Assembly (NCBI GenBank): GCA_033085395.1
Contig: JANQBS010000535.1
Location: 1 to 15,585, forward strand
Direction of reading: 5' to 3'
DNA length: 15,585 nt
Origin: Xanthoparmelia taractica
Lineage: Eukaryota; Ascomycota; Lecanoromycetes; Lecanorales; Parmeliaceae
The translations under genes were made by a program, and so were the position numbers. Shown here one piece after another: positions 9,480 to 15,585 of the stretch. The notes below the pieces were generated by a model. It saw nothing but the letters and a program-made list of their open reading frames with translations, had not been told where the DNA came from and did not search any database. Numbering within the stretch: position 1 is the first letter of the stretch; the number at the start of each line of letters is the position of its first letter.

Positions 9480-10640
9480 TAAAGATTAATAGTAAGAATA
9501 AGAATAGTAAAGTATTACTCACGAAATATAGCGAGATCTTATCTTTTATATTAATAGAATTACGAATTAATAATAACTTTATATTTCCTCTTTACTAATA
9601 AAGAATATTCTTACTTTAATATATAAAAAAGAGTATTCTAGCTTTTAGAGATACTACGAAATTATTATCTTATTCTAATATATTTATAAAATTATAAAGC
9701 ACTTACGAGACTTTATTCGATATTACTCGAAGTGTTTGATTCTATAGATAAGAAGATACGTATCTTACGATAGTTTATAGCCAATCTTATCTCCGTTCGT
9801 GTCTTTTCACACTCTAACAATTAACTTTATTCTAATATTATCTCTATTAAATTATAAATTAAATTAAATTATATCTATTATTTATAAGTTTATAAAGATT
9901 ATTTAATTAATTTTTGATAAATTAATCTAGAAAGTATCTAATTAAATAAAAATATCTTTAAATTAATTTAATATTATTAATTAAAAAATCTTAAAAGCCA
10001 TTATCAGCGATTAAGATAGAAAATTTCTTTCGAAGCTCTAAAAATCGCTTTTTAAACTATTAAAGATTTCTCTACTTTATTCGATAGTCTATTATTCGTA
10101 GATTAATAATATAAGCGAACGTATTAATAGACTACTAAGATAGCTTTAAGATACTTTATATATACTCTTAATAGATCTTCTTTATAATCGAAAGTGCTAT
10201 CACGAATATAGATTTTCTTAAATAACTTCGTCTTCTCTGAGATTAAGATTACGTTAAGCGAAGTAATCTATAATTTTACTTTAAATAGATCTTTAAATTT
10301 GCTTTATTTATTAGTTAATATCGATTACGTCTCTATATAAATTATAGTTAAAGATATTATTAATTTTGCTTAAATATCTAATAACTTCTATTATAATAGA
10401 GAGTATTAATCGATATTTCTTAGAATAAGAGAATAAGCGCTTCTTCGACTACATAAAGACTATAAAATCCTCTCTATTCTTGACATTATTAATAAGCTAT
10501 TATAATAATATATTAATCCTTTTTAAATAGTGAATAAAGTAGAGAAACTTATTTATAGACTTACTATTTCTATCGAATAAAGAGTTTATTTCGTCTTTAT
10601 AATAGCATAATTAAAGTCTTATTCTATATTATAGAATAAT
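9480..10640 (+). pseudogene. Integrase relic (HHCC, DDE core, C-terminal domain)
   Basis: The frame is that of RNase H up to about 10120, then shifts by one base. The zinc-binding part includes QRYYEIII and RDFIRYYSKCLI, where the family has HCPKCL; the first Cys is Tyr at 9724 and the second is kept at 9733. The core carries HTLTINFI (first catalytic Asp changed to Asn at 9823-9825), IISDQDRKF (second Asp kept at 10009-10011) and NISER (Glu kept at 10117-10119). After the frameshift come IALRYFIYTLNR, SRIQIFLNNF and NRSLNLL, then the C-terminal LLRLHKDYKI and YINPF. It would have inserted the cDNA into chromosomes with a 5-bp duplication, as observed around the LTRs. Confidence 0.93.
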
Positions 10641-10925
10641 TCTTTTTAACGCCCTCGACCTTAAAATATCTCGTCTATTTCTTTTAATAAGAATAGTACT
10701 ATTAATTTAGAAATCGAACGACTTCTTAATAAACGAATTATTAAGAAAGAACGTAGTTTAACTATAGAATATCTAGAAAGATGAAAGAAATATAATTCTA
10801 AATATAATTAATAATATAATATTAAGAATCTTAATAATGTCTTTAAGTTAGTAAAGAAATATAAGGAAAAAGCAGCTAGAATTCGAGTTACACCCGCTTC
10901 TGAAATCTTATCTTCGTCTTTTTAG
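10641..10925 (+). pseudogene. C-terminal chromodomain of the polyprotein
   Basis: The frame of the integrase tail continues here. A chromodomain spans 10710-10865: EIERLLNKRIIKK, then IEYLER followed by a stop at 10782-10784 where the family has Trp (YLVRWKGY), then YNIKNLNNVFKLVKKYK. In chromoviruses this module binds methylated histone H3 Lys9 and steers integration into heterochromatin, which fits the nested, repeat-only surroundings. The aromatic cage is damaged, since at least one Trp codon is now a stop. The frame may end at TAG 10923-10925, but that could itself be a mutated CAG. Confidence 0.88.
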
Positions 10926-11400
10926 TTAATCTTACTTATAAGAAGAAAAGATCGTTTAAGAAAGCATAATATCGCTACTTTATTAATATCTTTATAAATA
11001 GAATATCTATAGTCAAGTAGAAATAACAGTTATATTATATCTACTTATCTTATCGCTATATTCAAGCGTTTAACGAGTATTATTAATCGAGAAATAATTC
11101 TTCTCTACTCGATAACGTTTATGTGATTATTAAAGAAAGATAACAATATAGATATAATAATATTGTTATTAATTTATTACCTTATATTAATTAATATTCT
11201 AACTATATAATTTAATCGCCGAAAAGACCTCATTGTCACTATCAAGAAGACCTTACTATTACTAACTCTCGTTAATTTAAGTACGCTATTATTACACTAT
11301 TTAATTAATAAGAGTTTTCTACATATTTTAATATAAATAATTTTAATATATATATAATAGCAAGGAGGCCGCTCGCTTTTTCTTCTATTTCGGCGAATGC
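10926..11400 (+). other. Chromovirus 3' untranslated region
   Basis: The stretch is AT-rich and has no family motifs. It holds a diverged copy of the CAAGAAGAC repeat at 11239-11271 and AAGGAGG at 11362-11368. That purine run is about 32 bases before the LTR and is the only candidate priming tract. The bases directly before the LTR are pyrimidine-rich or mixed instead. Confidence 0.6.
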
Positions 11401-11543
11401 TATCACGGAAAGCGCATTTGTCAAGCCAATCGAGAATAGCCAAGGTAAGTGCTTGGCAGACTAGCTGACTTAGATAGAATTTTCCAACTTAGAATAATCA
11501 AGACTTCCACACCCAACTAACCTTACACCCATTTGCTATTACA
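11401..11543 (+). repeat. 3' LTR of the chromovirus (143 bp)
   Basis: It starts TATCACGG (TG changed to TA) and ends TGCTATTACA. It has the same length as the 5' LTR with no gaps and 15 substitutions. Of the differences in the first 70 bases, all five have the T or A state in this copy. Nearly all differences in the last 60 bases have the T or A state in the 5' copy. Confidence 0.95.
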
Positions 11544-11548
11544 GTTAA
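11544..11548. repeat. Target site duplication GTTAA, right
   Basis: Exact copy of 2815-2819, directly after the 3' LTR. Confidence 0.95.
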
Positions 11549-11679
11549 CTAATTACAAGAAAGAGTTATTAAAGAAAGACAACTTAATTACAGATAAATA
11601 GTTAAATAATAAAAGAATAATCGATTATTAGCACCTTTTTTTATTGCTAGTAACACTAAAAATCTAGATATCTAGATAT

Positions 11680-12430
11680 CTATCAAGTTATCGTTTTTAA
11701 GTCTTATTAGTCTCTTACTTCGTAAAAACATCGATACGATCTCTTCTTCTACTACTTCTTCTATTATATTCTTTACTTTCTTTTTAATAATCTTCTTATC
11801 TCTTTTATCTCGTTTATCTTATCTATTTCTTTTATCTTATTCGCCTCGCTTATTTTTTTATCTTATTATTATAATTATAATAAAGTCTCTTACGATAAGA
11901 TCTCTTACGATAAGATTTTCTATAATAAGATCTTCTGCGATAAGATTATTTATTATAAAGTCTAAGATAAAGAAAGTCTAAATAATCTTATTAAGTCTAA
12001 TATTAAAGATATAGTAATCTTCTTTTTAATTAAACTTTTATATTTCCTTTCTTTAAAAATAGCTAAATCAAGACGATATATTCTTCGAACTTCTTTATTA
12101 AATTTCTATTCAGCGATCTTATTTAATTATTTCTATATAGTCTTAAGACTTAGAATCTATTCTTCGTCTTAGTGTATTTAATCACGCTTTTTCTTATTCT
12201 TTTTTCGTTGATCTTTCTTAATAAGATCGCTATTTATTTAAGTGTTTAACTAATTTACTTAACGTTTACTAAGGTGAAGAGTATCGATACTAAGTTATTA
12301 TTATTTACTATAACTATTACTTCTAGAGACGAATCTACTTCTTCTAATTCTAATACTTTAAGTCTTAATTTATTAAAAACGATTTTAAGCTATATTAAGA
12401 ATAATTCACTCTTTTACTATATATATCTAA
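11680..12430 (-). pseudogene. Unidentified Lys/Glu/Gln-rich protein relic of element B
   Basis: On the minus strand, one frame from about 12400 to 11680 carries almost only TAA/TAG stops and reads as a plausible protein. In order: a Ser/Arg-rich part (RRSRFVSRSNSYSK), SIDTLHLS, a basic run KKNKKKRDQ near 12200, and a charged, probably coiled-coil stretch with QLNKIAEQKFNKEVRRI. LDLIRLFRLSLSQ follows, then five-residue repeats of the type ILSQE/ILLQK (11960-11886), then KIKEIDKINEIKEIRRLLKRK. The frame ends at a TGA near 11680, close to the chromovirus junction. I do not recognise the family. Basic C-terminal tails occur in pogo-like transposases, but nothing here proves that. A competing minus-strand frame is also open at about 12260-12430. 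Confidence 0.45.
11886..11960. repeat. 15-bp tandem repeat (five units)
   Basis: The units TCTCTTACGATAAGA (twice exact), TTTTCTATAATAAGA, TCTTCTGCGATAAGA and a decayed fifth run without spacing. The period is a multiple of three and encodes a five-residue repeat on the minus strand, inside the relic at 11680-12430. Confidence 0.85.
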
Positions 12431-14280
12431 TAATTATTTCTTTTATAACGTTCTTTCTTATTATTTAAATATACTAAAGAAAATTCGTTTTGTTTATTAA
12501 ATAGTTACTTTCAACTCGTGTTTTCTTCTCGAGATATATGCGATATATAATCGATAAAGACTAAAAAAAATTAATATTAAGTGACTAAAGAATATACGTG
12601 ATATAAATAGATAGATATAAGAGGATAATATCGTTATTAGTATAGAATTATATAATCTTGATACTAACGTGTAATATATGCTCGTCAAATATAAGAAAAC
12701 GATATTATTTTATAAGCGTCTTTCGAGTCTGTGACTCGAAGTATCTATAAAGATAAGTCAAAAGCTATTTATATATAAAAAAATAACTTGTATATATCTA
12801 ACGAATCACTTTAGATTCAAGACGTTATTTGTTTAGCTATTTTTATTTATTGCGATATATGCTCTCTTATTCTCTAGAATATTAAATTAAATCTTTTTTT
12901 AAAGCTTTTCTTTAAAGATAACGAATAATAAAAGAAGTCTTTCGTTCACGAATATATATTTAATTAAAAAAATTTATTCTCTACTTTTATTTTAATCTTT
13001 ATATTTTTATATATTATACTTAAAATATATAATTTTAACTTTGCTAATAGAATTAAGAGTAATCTCTTTTCTATTTATATTATATATATCTTTCTTCTAA
13101 ATATTATACTTTTAAATTATAAACTTAATAAGTTAAAATCATCGCAATAGCTTTATTAAATTATGTGTTATAGCACGCTCTTTATTTAATAACTAACTAA
13201 ATCGACTTTATAGCTTAAGATAACGTTTTAGAAATATAGATATTTAGTTATAATCTATTAATCTATGATTTTCTTTATCTATTAATATTTTATAGATTAT
13301 TTCTCTAACACGTATAACTCTTAAAGACTAATCTCACTCTATTAATTGTAGAATTCATAATTATAGAACTTTCTTCTCTATAGAACTTAATTTCTATTTA
13401 TCTTTATATTCTTCTTAATAAGAATAAGTCTTATTATTGATACGACGATTTAGAATAAAAGTAATAAGATTATAGTATCGTGTAATTCGATTAATAATAG
13501 ATTTTTTTTTATTAAGAGTCTCTTTTATAGACTAAAAGAATCTAATAATACTTATTAATTATAAGAATTAGATGTTTCTCCTTAGATAGCTTCTTTAAAG
13601 TTTTAAATTATTAATAAAGAGAATAAGAGATATAATTTAATTATAATAAGAATTATAAATTAATAAGTTTATTACTTAACTCCCTCGATTATCTATATTA
13701 ATTAATTCGTATATATATATTATTATTTTAAGTAATAGAATATTAATAAAATCTCTAATCGAAATATAAAGAGATACACGAATAATAGATATAAATTTTA
13801 AGTTAATTATCTTTAAAATACGCCCTAAGATCGCTTCTTTATAATAGAATAGCGTAAATTATTAATCGACGTTTATTCGATATTTTTATATTAGCCCTTT
13901 TTTATATATTGCGATAAATATTATAATATTATTATCGTCGATTATAATTGTCTATAAATATAGTTAAAGTGAGATTTATATTATATTTATCGTCGAGAAT
14001 AATTATTAACGACGTTTAGTTAACCTCGCCGTCGTTAGATCTTTCTATTATACTTAAGATTTACGTTAATTTTAATTATTTAAGATTTTATAAAAATATA
14101 TTTATTATTATATTAGATTATTTATTATTTAACTCGAAGCGAGATATATATTATAGTTAATAACGTGTATATAAAATAGCGAGATCGAAGATCTATTACT
14201 ACTAGCAGATCTCGTCGTTCAGACGTAATTCTTCGCTCTTCGCTCGACGCTAAATAATTTTATCTTCATCGAATCTTACT
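12431..14280. other. Element B interior, heavily degraded
   Basis: About 1.85 kb of extremely AT-rich sequence. Weak minus-strand coding character appears at about 14050-13690, for instance KEAILGRILKI and RVSLYISIRDFI, each in a stretch with few stops. No domain could be recognised and frames change often. This is probably the upstream part of B's gene, since the clearer minus-strand relic lies downstream of it. Nothing else is supported here. Confidence 0.4.
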
Positions 14281-14315
14281 TCGTATAGCCTTACCGTTAC
14301 ATTATAAAACACGTT

Positions 14316-14351
14316 CTACGACTACGTGCACGTGCCCTACGCGTGTCGTAG
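14316..14351. repeat. Hairpin in a low-RIP patch of element B
   Basis: CTACGAC (14316-14322) pairs with GTCGTAG (14345-14351). ACGTGCACGT lies between them and is itself a palindrome. The surroundings, about 14280-14360, keep several CA/TG dinucleotides and are more GC-rich than anything nearby. Confidence 0.55.
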
Positions 14352-14421
14352 CTAGCTATTATATGCGTTACGTTGTAATTATTTTTATAATATTTCAGAT
14401 TTCAAAAAAAATAAATTCTAG

Positions 14422-14556
14422 ATGCCTATTAAGAATCACGTTAGCAATTATTATATCACGATATTATACGAATATTTGAACTTGGATAATTATTTAGATA
14501 GTACTTCTAAGAGTAGTAGTCGTTTTATTATCTTCTTGAATCGAGTACTAACTTAA
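14422..14556 (+). other. Short open frame near the right end of element B
   Basis: A 44-codon plus-strand frame starts with ATG (MPIKNHVSNYY...) and ends in TAA. It is too short for the ORF to be convincing on length, and it opposes the strand on which B otherwise shows coding character. It resembles no family known to me and may be chance. Confidence 0.2.
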
Positions 14557-14747
14557 TTAAAAGCGATAATAATAGTAAATGTTATTATCATTATTACGAA
14601 AAATTAAGATAATAGAGAAAATTAAATTCACAGTCTAATGTGATAACTAAAATAATCTTTTAATTAGATTATAGGGCCTCGAATAATAAGAACGTTCTAT
14701 TCTAGTAGATCTATCAAAAGAATTCAAAAAAGATAGTATTTTAGTGG

Positions 14748-14806
14748 GCTAGCCCTAGCCCTAATCGTGCATATCCTAGGATTATGCATATCCTAGGATT
14801 AACGAG
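14748..14806 (-). repeat. Right terminal inverted repeat of element B
   Basis: These 59 bp are the reverse complement of the left repeat plus one extra 17-bp unit. ATATCCTAGGATTATGC is followed by ATATCCTAGGATT, so the CCTAGG palindrome occurs twice here and once on the left. TA follows at 14807-14808. Confidence 0.9.
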
Positions 14807-14808
14807 TA
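14807..14808. repeat. TA target duplication of element B, right
   Basis: Partner of 2376-2377. On the minus strand this TA completes the codon GCT of the copia RT just after the catalytic motif. Confidence 0.85.
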
Positions 14809-15585
14809 GCGAGAAGAATATCGTTTATATAGATAGTAATAATAGTAATATCGTTAATAAATATCGAAAGATTAGTAGCGATAAGCTCGAAATCTAATTT
14901 CTTTAAGTAGATAATTAGGGTATTATAATAAACTTTAAACGATTACTTTAAATTATAGAATATCTTAATAAGCTTATATATCTTATATTCTTAATCTTTA
15001 ATTACGAATTTAATAAGCTAAGATATATAAATAATCTTTTAAACTTTATTATATAAGAATATAATTTTTATATTTATTTGCTTAAGTGTTTAATCTAGAA
15101 CGATAATTAGTATAAAGATAATTTTATAGCTTATAAATTTAATTATTAAGATAAAGAGTTCGTTAAAGTCGATTTCTTCTTATTATTCGAAATCTCGAAT
15201 AATTTAACGCGCTTTATATCGAATAATCTTTCCTATAGATTCACGCTTAAGTTTATATATTTAGCGATTATTTAAGATATACGCATTAACGAGAAGATTT
15301 ATTAAGATCTAGATCTTATTAATTAGATAAGATTTAACTTTGTTATCTATAATAAGCTCTTAATATATTTTTATATACGAGTTTAATATTATCTTTTTAT
15401 GTATATAAGATTTATAAAGTTCTAAGAAATTAGCTTTAGTTAGTAACGCGAGAGAATTTAATAAGATATTCTTATACGCTCTTTAAATATCGAACGATCT
15501 AATAATTATTATTTTATTTATTTTATTTATTTTATTTATTTTATTTATTTTATTTATTTTATTTATTTTATTTATTTTATTTATT
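14809..15585 (-). pseudogene. Ty1/copia pol relic, 5' part: reverse transcriptase
   Basis: This is the minus-strand copia RT, running in from beyond the window. From right to left it reads NAYILNNRQIYKLKRE (family WVYKLK), IIRYKARQIIRDFEQQEEIDFNE (written here in parts: YKARQII, DFEQQEEIDF; family YKARWVVRGFEQxxGIDF), LKQINIKIIFLYNK (family QMDVKTAFLYG), KIIYISQ and FYNLKQS. Next is VYYNTLIIYLKKLDFE (family WYNTLxxFLKELGFE), and the catalytic IYINDILLA at 14834-14808 (family YVDDLLI, first Asp now Asn). One frame holds from 15479 to 14808 with only TAA/TAG stops. The protein then stops at element B and resumes at 2376. Integrase, gag and the 5' LTR would lie to the right, outside the window. 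Confidence 0.93.
15508..15585. repeat. 9-bp minisatellite (TTTTATTTA)n
   Basis: More than eight perfect units run off the window edge. On the minus strand, in the copia RT frame, they read as a stop-free three-residue repeat, Ile-Asn-Lys. This would be a low-complexity linker upstream of the RT domain. Confidence 0.9.

Larger units (their letters stand above)
2820..11543 (+). mobile_element. Full-length Ty3/gypsy chromovirus, RIP-degraded
   Basis: The element has two 143-bp LTRs, a perfect 5-bp target duplication and the domain order gag, C2H2-like finger, protease, RT, RNase H, integrase, chromodomain on the plus strand. Integrase after RNase H and a C-terminal chromodomain define a chromovirus. 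The span is 8,724 bp, or 7,541 bp once element A and its duplicated TA are removed. The coding frame is broken by many TAA/TAG codons (mostly former Gln or Trp) and about five frameshifts. It sits in element B and contains element A. It cannot move by itself now. Confidence 0.97.
2378..14806. mobile_element. Element B: TA-target DNA transposon split by a chromovirus
   Basis: The element is bounded by inverted repeats at 2378-2419 and 14748-14806 and by TA duplications. Its span is 12,429 bp, but 8,729 bp of this is the chromovirus and its target duplication, so B itself is about 3.7 kb. TA targeting and inverted ends are characteristic of the Tc1/mariner/pogo group, common in fungi, but no DDE transposase motif was recognised. 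The length is generous for that group, so a further unseen insertion is possible. B lies inside the RT domain of the minus-strand copia element. Its probable coding strand is minus, judged from the relic at 11680-12430. Confidence 0.8.

Noticed and set aside
12274..12468. ATG-started plus-strand open frame of 64 codons, Ser-rich with hydrophobic end
   Set aside because: The minus strand of the same stretch shows better coding character continuous with the relic at 11680-12430; this looks like its antisense.
12497..12688. ATG-started minus-strand open frame of 63 codons, hydrophobic
   Set aside because: Composition is what AT-rich DNA gives by chance (Ile, Leu, Tyr, Ser). No motif and no continuation on either side.

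Overview
This window is a stack of dead transposable elements from a filamentous ascomycete (Pezizomycotina), not a set of working genes. The sequence is very AT-rich. CpA and TpG are strikingly scarce and TpA abundant, while CpG survives. That is the footprint of repeat-induced point mutation (RIP), which converts C to T mainly in CpA. Within the readable frames nearly all stops are TAA or TAG where the family has Gln or Trp codons. The genus cannot be named from sequence alone; AT-isochore genomes such as those of Dothideomycetes would fit.

The layout is four elements nested inside one another. (1) The oldest readable layer is a Ty1/copia retrotransposon on the minus strand: reverse transcriptase at 15585-14809, the rest of RT and RNase H at 2376-1440, and a probable 3' LTR border near 879. 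(2) It is split by a TA-target DNA transposon (here 'element B', 2378-14806), with terminal inverted repeats and a TA duplication at 2376-2377 and 14807-14808. Removing B restores the copia frame exactly. (3) B is split by a full-length Ty3/gypsy chromovirus on the plus strand (2820-11543), with two 143-bp LTRs and a perfect GTTAA duplication (2815-2819, 11544-11548). Its order is gag, C2H2-like finger, protease, RT, RNase H, integrase, chromodomain. (4) The chromovirus is split between gag and protease by a 1181-bp TA-target element ('element A', 5286-6466). The end of a second family-A element lies at 1-212.

B's own gene is not identified. A Lys/Glu/Gln-rich minus-strand relic with five-residue repeats lies at 11680-12430, and the rest of B (12431-14747) is badly degraded. 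The chromovirus polyprotein is inactivated several times over: dozens of stops, about five frameshifts, and RIP-type Asp-to-Asn changes in the protease, RT, RNase H and integrase active sites.

RIP intensity varies. Element A, the chromovirus LTRs and leader, the copia LTR area (about 480-960) and a patch near 14280-14360 keep more CA/TG than the pol regions. No rRNA, tRNA, CRISPR array or intact host gene was seen.
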